Shown here: one piece after another, positions 45,445-52,990 of the stretch | Layout of the letters: every line of letters begins with the position of its first letter | Numbering within the stretch: position 1 is the first letter of the stretch | From: Gordonia sp. KTR9 | GTDB taxonomy: Bacteria > Actinomycetota > Actinomycetes > Mycobacteriales > Mycobacteriaceae | Assembly: GCF_000143885.2 (NCBI RefSeq) | Contig: NC_018583.1 | Location: forward strand, 1 to 64,000 | Reading direction: 5' to 3' | DNA: 64,000 nucleotides | Program-made: the position numbers and the translations under genes | Notes under the pieces: model-generated | Told to the model about the DNA's origin: nothing | What the model saw: only the letters and a program-made list of their open reading frames with translations | Database searches by the model: none

Positions 45445-45786
45445 TCACCGTCGGAACGGGCGCAACTCGTTGGTCCGGATCACCGCATGGACGCTCGCGC
45501 GGTGCGCCCGGACCAGCTCGGCAATGACTCCGCTGGCGACCTCGTCGCCGCCCTCGATCCGCTCGGCCAGCGTCCCGAGAAGTTCCGCGGTGGCGGTGGG
45601 GGAGGCCAGCACCTGGGCCACCGCATCCTGAGCGGTGACCCCGGCCGCGGCGGGCCGGTCGTGGCGGCGGACCCACGCTGCGCGGCGGCACTCATCCGAG
45701 CACCAGCGACGCGGCCGACCGCGTCGCGGTGCGCCGTCTCCGGGCAGCACGCCACCGCAGTGATCGCACGCCCCGGCACCGGCCAT
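45445..45786 (-). CDS. Small Cys-rich partner of the relaxase
   Basis: A 113-aa protein ending 7 bases before the relaxase start. The N-terminus CDHCGGVLPGDG...RRWCSDECRRAAWVRRH forms a four-Cys zinc-finger-like unit, followed by a helical region (AQDAVAQVLASPTATAELLGT and so on). It is similar in layout to small regulators next to actinobacterial TraA genes. It may bind oriT as an accessory protein or regulate the relaxase operon. An upstream in-frame extension to 46071 lacks coding character. Confidence 0.72.
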   Translation of the reverse strand: MAGAGACDHCGGVLPGDGAPRRGRPRRWCSDECRRAAWVRRHDRPAAAGVTAQDAVAQVLASPTATAELLGTLAERIEGGDEVASGVIAELVRAHRASVHAVIRTNELRPFRR

Positions 45787-45789
45787 GGC

Positions 45790-45832
45790 TGCATTCTGGC
45801 ACATGAATTTCGTCGGACGAATCCGGAATGCA
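45790..45832. promoter_or_regulatory. Nested inverted repeats, candidate oriT or operator
   Basis: TGCATTC (45790-45796) and GAATGCA (45826-45832) are perfect inverse copies. Inside them TTCGTC-G-GACGAA (45809-45821) forms a second inverted repeat. The interval sits between the divergent relaxase cluster and a plus-strand accessory gene, followed by a strongly strand-biased G-rich stretch to 46020. oriT sites are usually next to the relaxase gene and carry such repeats. An operator for the divergent promoters is the other reading. Confidence 0.5.
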
Positions 45833-46045
45833 AGAGGTGTGTGCGAGTTATCTGATTTTGCAGATCGGGGGAGGTGGTGTGGAAAGTGGTGGCGCAGGGG
45901 TGTTGGTGCAGGTGAGAAGGCTGAGGGGTGGGACTGGGAACGCGGAAACGGTGGCGAGGTTGAGGGGGAGTGAGGGTGAAACGTGCACCGAGAACGGGCG
46001 TGTGGCGGTGGCGAGGGGGCGTTGGCCGGCGTTATCGTGGCTGGT

Positions 46046-46522
46046 ATGCCGTCGAACAATTCAAAACTCACTGCCAGTCAGGCGCGCGCTGCTGCGCGCA
46101 AACGAACCCTCGGGGCGTTGGAGACGCGTCGAGCCGAGGAACGCGCGAAACTCGAACGCAGACTCGAAGCTGAGTTGCGGGTGATGGAAGCCAACGAGGC
46201 CAACATCGCCGAGTTCCTGCAAGCCGACTCCGAACTCGCCGCTGCCGAAGCGGAACTGCGAGTGATTACCGAACGGTCAGCGAAGGCGAAAGCCACCGCG
46301 CTCGCCGCGATCGCCGAGCGGGTAGGAAGTGTTAGTGGCGCCGCCGATCTCGTGGAGATCAGTGCCGCGAAAGCCAAGACGCTGCTGCGCGAGGCGGGCC
46401 TGTCCGTCGCGACGAAGAAGGCCACCCCCAGCGCGGAGCCAACACCGAATCCTGTCGCGCCGGACGCGGCCACCGATGAGACCCGCGCTGAGCCATCCGA
46501 TCCGGCGGTGATGTCGGCCTAG
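46046..46522 (+). CDS. Charged coiled-coil accessory protein, divergent from the relaxase
   Basis: A 158-aa protein. Residues 8-90 are a long charged helix (RKRTLGALETRRAEERAKLE, LEAELRVMEANEANIAEFLQ) with heptad-like spacing, followed by AIAERVGSVSGAADLVEISAAKAKTLLREAGL, a helix-turn-helix-like segment, and a Pro/Ala/Thr tail. Basic, helical proteins encoded opposite a MobF relaxase are often relaxosome accessory proteins (MobC-like by role), but homology is not evident. ATG 46046 lacks a strong ribosome-binding site. Confidence 0.65.
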   Translation: MPSNNSKLTASQARAAARKRTLGALETRRAEERAKLERRLEAELRVMEANEANIAEFLQADSELAAAEAELRVITERSAKAKATALAAIAERVGSVSGAADLVEISAAKAKTLLREAGLSVATKKATPSAEPTPNPVAPDAATDETRAEPSDPAVMSA

Positions 46523-46539
46523 GGCTCTACGGTTCGGCC

Positions 46540-47115
46540 ATGAGTGTCGACCCTGACCACGATCAACTCGGCCTGTTCGCGGTGCCGGCCACCCACCTGG
46601 CGGTCGGCACCGCGACTCCGTCGCCGGGTGTGGTCACCGACCCGACGCTGATGCCCGATGCTCGCGCCGAAGAACACTTCTGGCAGCACGTCGTACTCAC
46701 ACCCCGTGGCTGCTGGTACTGGATCGGGGCGATCAGCTCGCCCGACGGGTACGGCCGATTCACCTTCCGGCGGAACAACCGCCAACGAGCGATCAGTGCG
46801 CACCGTTTCGCGCTGCTGCTGGTGCACCCCGACCTCGGCGCCGACGCCGCCGACATCGGCGAGCACTACTGCAACGAACCGCTGTGCGTGCGCGTCGATT
46901 CCGCACACGTGCGCATCGGCACCCAGACCAACAACCTCACCTACGCCGTCGGCCTCGGCCGCCACCGCGGATCACGACCAACCACCGCCATCGACCGCGC
47001 CGCGCGCTCGATCATGCTGCGCACCTACCTACGCGACGGCGGCGACCCCGACCACGCGCATCGGCTGTTCCAGCCCGTACCGTCCGCGGCCGCCGACCAG
47101 CTCGGCCTGTTCTGA
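46540..47115 (+). CDS. HNH-type endonuclease with two clamp-binding-like motifs
   Basis: A 191-aa protein. The middle (about 55-150) has the phage HNH pattern CWYWIGAISSPDGYGRFTFRR, AHRFALLL, GEHYCNEPLCVRVDSAHVRIGTQTNNL. The H, C and N pattern is recognisable and the Cys could hold zinc. QLGLF occurs near the N-terminus (residues about 9-13) and again at the extreme C-terminus. This pentapeptide is close to the bacterial sliding-clamp-binding consensus QL(S/D)LF. It starts 18 bp after the previous gene. Probably a mobile-element nuclease acting at replicating DNA. Confidence 0.72.
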   Translation: MSVDPDHDQLGLFAVPATHLAVGTATPSPGVVTDPTLMPDARAEEHFWQHVVLTPRGCWYWIGAISSPDGYGRFTFRRNNRQRAISAHRFALLLVHPDLGADAADIGEHYCNEPLCVRVDSAHVRIGTQTNNLTYAVGLGRHRGSRPTTAIDRAARSIMLRTYLRDGGDPDHAHRLFQPVPSAAADQLGLF

Positions 47116-47213
47116 AACAGACACCCGCCTTGTGTTAGTGCCCGGGCGCTCACGCGAGGGGCACAAACCGCATTGCGGCGTCGTCCCGCCCCAAGGCCCG
47201 AAAGAGGACTTCG

Positions 47214-48098
47214 ATGCTCGAACTCGAACCCACAGGCTCGCAGATCGTGAGCGGGCGTTGGCAGTTCAACGCTGCGCGCGTCGGCGCGCTCGTGATCGCG
47301 GCTGCGGCGTACGCGGCCGCGTTCGGCGAAGGTATCTCCACAGCGATCGACCGCTACGGGCAAGGCGCGTCCACGCAGCCGTTCTCCTGGTCTGGGGAAG
47401 TGCTGGTGTGGTTACGGCTTGTCGTCGCAAGTGGTGCGCTCGTCGGCCTCAGTTGGCTGATCCTTCGCGAACTCACCACGAGGCCGTGGTGGTGGTCGTG
47501 GCCGCAGTGGACTCGCCGCCCTCCGCTGTCGCGCTCGACCTACGTGGCGTGCGTGAGCGTGTACGTACTGAGCGTGTATGCCACCCTGGGTCTTCGGTGG
47601 CTCGTCGACCTCGCGCTGCCAGCGCTCGCCGTCGACGACACGAGCACAACAGCGCAGCGTCCGTTGGCGGCCGCGGTCATCGCGGGACTGAGGGCCGGGT
47701 TCGGTGAGGAGGTGTTCGTTGTCGCGGTGCCGATCGCGGCGCTGGCGATGTGGCTGCCGTCGACTCGTGTGGGCTTGATCGCGGCGTTGTGCGTGCTCGT
47801 TCCGATGCGGCTGGCCTATCACGTGTACTACGGGGCCGGCCTCTGGGTGAGCATGGCCCTGTGGGCAGTGGTGTCGGCGTACATGGTCTGGCGATGGCGC
47901 GACTACCGGCTCGTGATCGGGTTCGCGTTGGCGCACGCGGCATACAACATCTGCGAGGGCTACGCGTTGGCCTTCTGGGGGTTAGTCAGTGTTGCTGCGG
48001 CGGGCGTGGTCGCGCTCGCGCTGACGCATCGGGTCCGCACCGGACGGTGGATCACCATGGCACCGCCGCTGCGGGCGCCCGCCCCTGTGCGCGTCTGA
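47214..48098 (+). CDS. CPBP-family intramembrane protease
   Basis: A 294-aa protein with about seven membrane helices. CPBP (Abi) signatures appear in order: GEEVFVVAVP near 163 (the EExxx motif), RLAYHVYY near 202 and ALAHAAYN near 243. These are the paired glutamates and histidines of the glutamic endopeptidase family. Such proteins process peptides or protect against bacteriocins. GAAAGAGG precedes the ATG. It converges with the nuclease gene on the other strand. Confidence 0.82.
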   Translation: MLELEPTGSQIVSGRWQFNAARVGALVIAAAAYAAAFGEGISTAIDRYGQGASTQPFSWSGEVLVWLRLVVASGALVGLSWLILRELTTRPWWWSWPQWTRRPPLSRSTYVACVSVYVLSVYATLGLRWLVDLALPALAVDDTSTTAQRPLAAAVIAGLRAGFGEEVFVVAVPIAALAMWLPSTRVGLIAALCVLVPMRLAYHVYYGAGLWVSMALWAVVSAYMVWRWRDYRLVIGFALAHAAYNICEGYALAFWGLVSVAAAGVVALALTHRVRTGRWITMAPPLRAPAPVRV

Positions 48099-48105
48099 GG
48101 TTCGG

Positions 48106-48699
48106 CTATCGCGGGCACTGGCCCCAGACACCGGCTCGGGCTGCTTGCGCGTCGCGTTGGGCGGCGGCGAGGGCGTCGGCGTGGCGGCCGGGTTGGTGGT
48201 TGTAGACGTAGGTGCGTGCCCACCCTTCGGCGACGAGTGTGTGGTTGAGCATCGTGTCGCCGATCCAGACGTAGGCCAGGGCGCGGCCGTAGCGGTCGGT
48301 GTGGTCTTGGGTGGGGTCGTACTCGAGGTGCACGGTGGTGCCGGGGGCGGCGAGTGCGCGGGTGCGGTCGCTGGCTTGCGGGCCGCACGGCTGGACCGGG
48401 GTATTGGGCTTGCGGACCTCGGGGGTGTCGATGCCGAGTAGCCGCACGGTGAGCGCGGGATCGGTGTCGGTGGAGACGGTGATCGTGTCGCCGTCGATGA
48501 CTCTGGTGACCACTGCGGGCGTGGTACCGCCTGATGGCCGCGACGGCGCAGCAACAGAGGTCGTCCGCGGCCACAGGTCGCCGGGTGCGGGCAGGGCGTC
48601 GACGACGCCGCTGAGGGCCACGAATGCTGCCACGACGAGTGCGGCGAGCAGCGCGAGGCGCAGCACGGTGCGGGAGGCGAGACGGGTGAGGGTGCGCAT
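48106..48699 (-). CDS. Exported SNase-type nuclease (thermonuclease)
   Basis: A 197-aa protein with a membrane anchor or signal helix (residues about 8-34) and a staphylococcal-nuclease fold: VTRVIDGDTITV, VRLLGIDTPE, DRYGRALAYVWIGDTMLNHTLV and the final AQRDAQAARAGVW. The metal-binding Asp and the RLLGIDTPE arginine are present. It would degrade nucleic acid outside the cytoplasmic membrane. The first gene-like extension beyond 48699 is a shadow of the opposite coding. Start ATG 48699 follows GGAGC. Confidence 0.85.
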   Translation of the reverse strand: MRTLTRLASRTVLRLALLAALVVAAFVALSGVVDALPAPGDLWPRTTSVAAPSRPSGGTTPAVVTRVIDGDTITVSTDTDPALTVRLLGIDTPEVRKPNTPVQPCGPQASDRTRALAAPGTTVHLEYDPTQDHTDRYGRALAYVWIGDTMLNHTLVAEGWARTYVYNHQPGRHADALAAAQRDAQAARAGVWGQCPR

Positions 48700-48736
48700 G
48701 GACAAGGGCTCCGAACGAGGCGGGTGCGGGCAGGGG

Positions 48737-48946
48737 TCAGTCGAACAGCGACATCTGCTGTTCGGCGGCGGCGGCGTCGGTGCGGTCGATGTAGGTCTGG
48801 GCCCAGTCCTTGACCACGGCGACGGGTTCATCGAGGGCGGTAGCGACTTGGTCCCAGGTGAGGTTGTCGACGTGGCGCAGGGTGTAGGCGTCGGCGTGGA
48901 GCTTGGCGAGGTCGGCGGCCGGGTATCGGATGTCGGTGGTGGGCAT
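48737..48946 (-). CDS. 69-aa protein with a C-terminal clamp-binding-like motif
   Basis: Small protein PTTDIRYPAADLAKLHADAY...TWDQVATALDEPVAVVKDWAQTY. The middle looks like a helix-turn-helix of the DUF433/sigma-like type (LTWDQVATALDEPVAVVKDW). It ends AAAEQQMSLFD: QMSLF is a strong match to sliding-clamp-binding pentapeptides, and it sits at the C-terminus where such motifs usually occur. AAAGGAAC precedes the ATG. Probably a small DNA-binding regulator recruited to forks. Confidence 0.65.
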   Translation of the reverse strand: MPTTDIRYPAADLAKLHADAYTLRHVDNLTWDQVATALDEPVAVVKDWAQTYIDRTDAAAAEQQMSLFD

Positions 48947-48967
48947 GGCGGTGTTCCTTTCGATGTC

Positions 48968-49534
48968 TTAGTTCGGGCGCAGGTTGGACAGTCGGGTGCG
49001 GTGTTCGCGTAGTGCGATGCCGTGGGCGCACATGTAGTCCCACAGTTCGGCTTCGGGGAGGTGGTCGGCGGCGTGGGTGATGCCGTCTCCGGCGGCGCGG
49101 TAGCGGCGGCGGTAGGCGTCGGCGACGACCATCGCCGCGTAGTGGCGTGCCTGGATGCCGTCGGCGCCGGCGGAGGTCGCCGCGACGAGCGCCCGGGTGA
49201 GGCGCTCGGCGCCGAGGGTGGCCGCGCGTCCTTGGCGACGTAGTTCGTGGGCGACGGTGGTGGCGTCGTGTGCGCGGCGGGTCCCGTCGGCGATGAGGTC
49301 GGCGATGATCGTGAACAGTTCGCCGTGGGCGGGCACGTAGAAGTCTTCGGCGCGGACCAGGCCGACGATGTCAGCGAGGTCGTCGTGGTGGGCGGGTGTG
49401 GCCCACAGCAGCGCCGAGAGCAACAGGACCTCGGCGTGGCCGGTGTCGCTGGCCCACCCGTGGCCATCAGCGAGCGCCGCGTCGTCGTGAGCGGCGGCGC
49501 TCACCGACGGGTCGGGTGGGGTCGCGGCGGGCAT
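48968..49534 (-). CDS. Stand-alone DnaB N-terminal-like domain protein
   Basis: A 188-aa protein. Residues about 28-150 match the N-terminal domain of the replicative helicase DnaB: AEVLLLSALLWATPAHHDDL, VRAEDFYVPAHGELFTIIADL, DATTVAHELRRQG. The RecA-like ATPase domain is absent. In full-length DnaB this domain forms the collar and binds primase and loader. A free copy could compete with or recruit the host helicase. It lies in a group of small minus-strand genes with clamp-motif proteins. The ATG is 3 bases downstream of the preceding stop. Confidence 0.72.
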   Translation of the reverse strand: MPAATPPDPSVSAAAHDDAALADGHGWASDTGHAEVLLLSALLWATPAHHDDLADIVGLVRAEDFYVPAHGELFTIIADLIADGTRRAHDATTVAHELRRQGRAATLGAERLTRALVAATSAGADGIQARHYAAMVVADAYRRRYRAAGDGITHAADHLPEAELWDYMCAHGIALREHRTRLSNLRPN

Positions 49535-49537
49535 GGT

Positions 49538-49960
49538 TCAGATCACCTGGTGGCGTCGTGTGGTGTCGCCGCGGCCGTCGTAGTCATAGCCGAGGAAGTG
49601 GCCGCACTCACGGCGGGCGCGGTCGGCCAGTTCGAGGGCCTGATCGAGCAGGTGGGGAAGCACAGCAATGTCGGCGCGGCGAGTGGACACCTCTGCGAGC
49701 GGGAGGCGGGTGAGGTCACCGCCTTCGTAGACGGCGATGACGATCGGGTGAACGGGCGTCCATCGCGGGTTGCTCGGCGCGAAGACACCGGCGCCGTTGT
49801 CGGTGAGTGCCTGCCAATCGTTGTCGATCATCACCACGGCGTCGCGCGTGCGGGTGTAGGCGAGGTGCCCGCTGCGCTGCGCACCGAAGGTGGTGCGGGT
49901 GAACACCAGCCCGGTGGTGGCCGTGATGTCGGCGAGAGCGGCGTCGAGGGTGTCGCTCAT
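49538..49960 (-). CDS. Hypothetical 140-aa protein
   Basis: A soluble protein (LVFTRTTFGAQRSGHLAYTR, VVMIDNDWQALTDNGAGVF, PIVIAVYEGGDLTRLPLAEV) with mixed alpha/beta character and a His/Asp-rich tail. No signal, helix or catalytic motif recognised. The start overlaps the upstream gene (ATGA), so the two are co-translated. Its C-terminus abuts the DnaB-domain gene by 3 bases. Confidence 0.65.
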   Translation of the reverse strand: MSDTLDAALADITATTGLVFTRTTFGAQRSGHLAYTRTRDAVVMIDNDWQALTDNGAGVFAPSNPRWTPVHPIVIAVYEGGDLTRLPLAEVSTRRADIAVLPHLLDQALELADRARRECGHFLGYDYDGRGDTTRRHQVI

Positions 49961-50370
49961 CGGAGACGCCGTTCCGCGCGGGCTTCGAGGGCGGCGAGCA
50001 TCGCTGTGTCGTCCTGGGCGGCGAGCGCGATCTCTTCGGCGGCTCCGATCTCGCACTCGGGTGCGTGCGGATCGCTGAAGTGTTCCCCGCACCTCTGGCA
50101 GCAGTCGGAATGGATGTTGGCCAGGGTGATCTGGATGATGTTGTCGTCGAAGTTGGCCACGTAGGCCAGGCCGTTGGGAACGGCGATCCTGACGACAAGG
50201 TCTCCCTCGACGTCGGCGAGCGTGGCCTGCACCTGGGGTGCGGCGGTGTCGGCGGGATCCGCTGCGGCTTGTGTTGCCCACAGTGAGGCGTTGTCGGCGG
50301 CGATCGTGAGGCCACCGAAAGTCCACTGGGTGTGGTCGTTGGTGGCGCTGGTGGTGGATGGACGGCTCAT
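49957..50370 (-). CDS. Hypothetical 137-aa protein with a CxxC-like pair
   Basis: A soluble protein. The central part (ATLADVEGDLVVRIAVPNGL, YVANFDDNIIQITLANIHSD) is beta-rich; it is followed by CCQRCGEHFSDPHAPECEI, which could bind zinc, and a charged helical end (ALEARAERRLR). GGAGAACC precedes the ATG. Family not recognised; overlaps the next gene by ATGA. Confidence 0.62.
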   Translation of the reverse strand: MSRPSTTSATNDHTQWTFGGLTIAADNASLWATQAAADPADTAAPQVQATLADVEGDLVVRIAVPNGLAYVANFDDNIIQITLANIHSDCCQRCGEHFSDPHAPECEIGAAEEIALAAQDDTAMLAALEARAERRLR

Positions 50371-50452
50371 CCTGGTTCTCCTTGGTCGGTGTAGTTCGGG
50401 GTGGGTGTCGTCGACGGCAAGTGCGACACCCACGTTGCGGGGACTGGTCGGG

Positions 50453-50689
50453 TCAGGCGGCGGTGGCCAGTGCCTTCACTCGGTCGGGGCGGAATCCGCT
50501 CCATGACTGCTGGCCGTCGTCGACGACCACGACGGGGGCCTGCTGGTAGCCCAGGCTCATCACGTAGTCGCGGGCGTCGTCGTCGGCGCTGATATCGACC
50601 ACCTGATAGGCCAGGCCCTGCTTGTCCAAGGCTTTGTAGGTGGCGTGGCATTGAACGCAAGCGGGCTTTGTGTACACGGTGATGGTCAT
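50453..50689 (-). CDS. nrdH: NrdH-type glutaredoxin
   Basis: A 78-aa redoxin. TITVYTKPACVQCHATYKAL carries the CxxC centre of NrdH (CVQC), and the C-terminal WSGFRPDRVKAL is the NrdH signature (W-SGFxPxxI/V). NrdH supplies electrons to class Ib ribonucleotide reductase using thioredoxin reductase. No reductase genes are nearby, so it would serve the host enzyme. Plasmids and phages often carry such copies. It has its own AT-rich promoter region upstream. Confidence 0.9.
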   Translation of the reverse strand: MTITVYTKPACVQCHATYKALDKQGLAYQVVDISADDDARDYVMSLGYQQAPVVVVDDGQQSWSGFRPDRVKALATAA

Positions 50690-50989
50690 TTCTGAAACCC
50701 TTCTTTGGTGGCTGTTTGCTTTCTTCTACTCTATATCTAAAGGGCTGTATATGCAAGGGCTGCAACGTCTTTCAGTGGTCGAAGAAATGCACCGAGACAT
50801 GCTGTTAGGGTCCTTTGAATGCCCTCCACCTCACCTATTCCAGGATTCTTTTATACGTTTGGAAATCTCCAGAGAAACACGCACCGAATACCTTCGGAAT
50901 TGCAGGGGGTTGCGTGACTGCGCCGGTAGGCAAGAGGGCCCTGGCCCTCGGGACGGCTACTGGCGGCGTTGAGAGTGGCGGGGCCGGCG
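50690..50989. other. AT-rich interval upstream of nrdH
   Basis: About 300 bp with markedly lower GC than the rest. It holds the nrdH promoter region (TATATCTAAAGG and CTGTATATGCAAG at about 50732-50758 on the plus strand), then a unique stretch without convincing genes, then the hairpin at 50934-50949. The composition shift suggests a more recently acquired piece. I looked for NrdR-type boxes and found only partial resemblance. Confidence 0.45.
50934..50949 (-). terminator. Terminator-like palindrome after the XRE operon
   Basis: GAGGGCC-CT-GGCCCTC (50934-50949) is a perfect 7-bp inverted repeat with a 2-base loop, 40 bp beyond the stop of the minus-strand XRE gene. Confidence 0.5.
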
Positions 50990-51364
50990 TCAGCGGATGG
51001 TGGTGATGAGCGCGCTCGGTGTGGTGTGCAGGGCGCGAGCTATCCGGGTGAGTGTGACCACGGTCGGCGCACGCTCGCCCGCCTCGATGCCGCGCAGGAA
51101 GGTCCGGCTGGTGCCGACGGTGCGGGCCAGGGCTTGCTGGCTGATCTTGAGTTCGGTGCGGCGGGCGACGATCGCCGCACCGACGGCGGCCATAACGGCG
51201 GTCTCGTCAACGCTGACGGCGGACGGATCGCTCGACATGGATTCGGGCCTCTCGGGGGCGGACGGTGAACGTGTGGTGTCGAGCTTGCCAGAGCCGGGGG
51301 AGGGCGAACGCGAGCCGTGCCCGGCAGGCAGGCCGGGCACGGCACCATCGGTGGTGTCGGTCAT
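50990..51364 (-). CDS. XRE-family regulator with a disordered N-terminal extension
   Basis: A 124-aa protein. The first 55 residues are Ser/Pro/Thr-rich; a Cro/C1-type helix-turn-helix follows (VGAAIVARRTELKISQQALA, TVGTSRTFLRGIEAGERAPT, LTRIARALHTTPSAL). ATG 51364 overlaps the upstream stop (ATGA). It resembles the protein at 58107-58463 in both layout and sequence, so the two are paralogs. Probably represses its own divergent promoter region at 52041-52118. Confidence 0.82.
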   Translation of the reverse strand: MTDTTDGAVPGLPAGHGSRSPSPGSGKLDTTRSPSAPERPESMSSDPSAVSVDETAVMAAVGAAIVARRTELKISQQALARTVGTSRTFLRGIEAGERAPTVVTLTRIARALHTTPSALITTIR

Positions 51365-52035
51365 CGGCCGAGTGTTTCGGCGGCGACGTCGTAGCCTCCC
51401 CACAACGACCGGCCCGGCACCGCCCGCCACCCGTGCGGTCCCCGGCGGGTGATCATCGGATAGCCCTGGGGACGGTCGGTGCCGTGCAGTTCGGTGACGG
51501 CGGTTTCCCAGTTGCGGCGGGTGCGGCGCTTGGGGCCGTCGTCGTAGGGCGCCGAGGGCACGATCGGGTCGTCGCGCCATCCCGGGAAACAGTGATCCAG
51601 GCCCAACAGCGCCGCGTCGGTGTCGTCGTCGACGACCTCGGAGTGCCAGCCGCATCCTCGGCAGAAGCTGCGCGAGACCAGATCACCTACGCACAGGCAG
51701 CCGCGGTGCGAGGTCCGGTTGCATCGGAGGTCGGTTTGCAGGGTGATCGGGATGCACGTGTCGGTCGGTTCGCGGCTGCTCGCGTACTCACCGATCGCGA
51801 CGTGCCAGCCGTGCGAGTCGCGCAAGCAGGCGAGATCAGGCCACGCCTTCCTCCACTGCGCCATCGCGTGCTCGTAGTCGGCAATCGTGGTGCACCGCAA
51901 CGTATACAAGCGAGGGACACCGGTTGTGCGTTCGGCGTGCGCACGCTCATCGCGTGCCGCCTCGGCGAACATGTCGAGCTGTAGGCCGTGCGAGGACGGC
52001 GCGGTCGGCTTCGTCGGGAAAGTGGTTGTGGTCAT
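51361..52035 (-). CDS. DUF6349-like protein with a clamp-binding-like motif
   Basis: A 224-aa protein that resembles the DUF6349 family of actinobacterial accessory elements. Segments are GVPRLYTLRCTTIADYEHAM, CNRTSHRGCLCVGDLVSRSF, CRGCGWHSEVVDDDTDAALL; the Cys-rich middle may bind zinc. QLDMF at about residues 19-23 is close to the sliding-clamp-binding consensus. ATG 52035 is preferred to an upstream GTG because the promoter/operator repeats occupy that region. It is the first gene of a two-gene operon with the XRE regulator. Confidence 0.68.
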   Translation of the reverse strand: MTTTTFPTKPTAPSSHGLQLDMFAEAARDERAHAERTTGVPRLYTLRCTTIADYEHAMAQWRKAWPDLACLRDSHGWHVAIGEYASSREPTDTCIPITLQTDLRCNRTSHRGCLCVGDLVSRSFCRGCGWHSEVVDDDTDAALLGLDHCFPGWRDDPIVPSAPYDDGPKRRTRRNWETAVTELHGTDRPQGYPMITRRGPHGWRAVPGRSLWGGYDVAAETLGR

Positions 52036-52040
52036 GACTT

Positions 52041-52118
52041 GACTGTACCCCATAGGGTGCATATTGTGAACCCTATAAGGTGCATCCCTTCGGTGGGTAA
52101 GACGTCAGAAGATGCACC
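52041..52118. promoter_or_regulatory. Repeated operator sites between divergent genes
   Basis: ATAGGGTGCAT (52052-52062) and ATAAGGTGCAT (52075-52085) are direct repeats 23 bp apart, about two helical turns. A third copy in reverse, ATGCACC, lies at 52112-52118. They sit between the DUF6349-like/XRE operon (minus) and an 84-aa gene (plus), so the XRE protein is the likely binder. Confidence 0.6.
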
Positions 52119-52152
52119 ACCACAGCAACATTCGACACAAAGGGAGCCTCGC

Positions 52153-52407
52153 ATGTCGTGGAGCTACAGCAACATCGCGGCCAGCCCGAGCGCACGCGAG
52201 ATCATCCGCGCTACCAACGTGCTCCAGAGCGGACATTCTGAGCTCGTACCCATCGAGCACGTGCACGCCATGGTCGATCTGACGTGGTCGAGGTGGGCGC
52301 TCGGTCTCGCCGAAATCCTCACCACCGGTATCGGGATCGTCCTGGCCGATGACGAGAACCGCGAATGCCTGTTCCTGACCCGCACCCCGATCTACGCCGC
52401 CAACTGA
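52153..52407 (+). CDS. 84-aa hypothetical protein
   Basis: Small soluble protein (SYSNIAASPSAREIIRATNV, LVPIEHVHAMVDLTWSRWAL, IGIVLADDENRECLFLTRTP). ATG 52153 follows AGGGAGCC. It is transcribed away from the operator repeats, probably as the first gene of a plus-strand group with the next two. Family not recognised. Confidence 0.6.
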   Translation: MSWSYSNIAASPSAREIIRATNVLQSGHSELVPIEHVHAMVDLTWSRWALGLAEILTTGIGIVLADDENRECLFLTRTPIYAAN

Positions 52408-52438
52408 CGCCCCACGACGCCATCTGAGAGGACACCCC

Positions 52439-52936
52439 ATGACGCGCCGCACATCATCATCCGATCACGACGACATCGACCTGCTCGATCTGCTCGACGG
52501 CACCGCTGAGCGCATCGAAGAGCAACGCCGACTCGAGGCCGAAATCGCGACCCTGCGCCAGCTGTGGGAGCAGCGTCGCGCCGGGCGCCCCGACGGCCAA
52601 CCCGTACCGACCGGTGAGGACTGGTGTGGCCGCTGCGGGCAGAACACCTTCGACTACGGGCTGGTCATCAACCACGACCTGGGCTACCTCGGATGCCCGG
52701 TCGAGGTCGACCCCACCTGGTCGAAATACCAGTGCGTCGGCTTCCGAGGCGCCGTGGGCTACCCATCGGGAACACTGACCGTCGAGGACCTCTGCGACCG
52801 CTGGGACCGCCAGTTCTTCCCCGACTGCGAATGCGGGCACCCCTGGGGAGTACACACCCACGCCGCCCACCCCACCTGGAGCTTCGCCTGCAACACCTCG
52901 TGCGGCTGCCCGATCTACCGGGAGCCGTCCACCTGA
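52439..52936 (+). CDS. Cys-rich hypothetical protein
   Basis: A 165-aa protein with an acidic N-terminal helix (IDLLDLLDGTAERIEEQRRL) and a Cys/Trp-rich body. The body has WCGRCGQNTFDYG, LGCPVEVDP, CDRWDRQFFPDCECGHPWGVH and CNTSCGCPIYREP. Several CxxC and CxC pairs suggest zinc binding, perhaps two sites. GAGAGG precedes the ATG. No catalytic motif found. Confidence 0.65.
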   Translation: MTRRTSSSDHDDIDLLDLLDGTAERIEEQRRLEAEIATLRQLWEQRRAGRPDGQPVPTGEDWCGRCGQNTFDYGLVINHDLGYLGCPVEVDPTWSKYQCVGFRGAVGYPSGTLTVEDLCDRWDRQFFPDCECGHPWGVHTHAAHPTWSFACNTSCGCPIYREPST

Positions 52937-52990
52937 CTTCTCACCACCAGGTCGCTGCATGCAGAGGACCGCGTCCGCTACGGTACGAAC

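Noticed and set aside
45784..46071. Upstream extension of the Cys-rich relaxase partner
   Set aside because: Crosses the inverted-repeat region and has poor composition; ATG 45786 fits the zinc-finger-like start.
50725..50765. NrdR boxes upstream of nrdH
   Set aside because: Two TATAT-containing segments resemble half-boxes, but symmetry and spacing do not match well enough.
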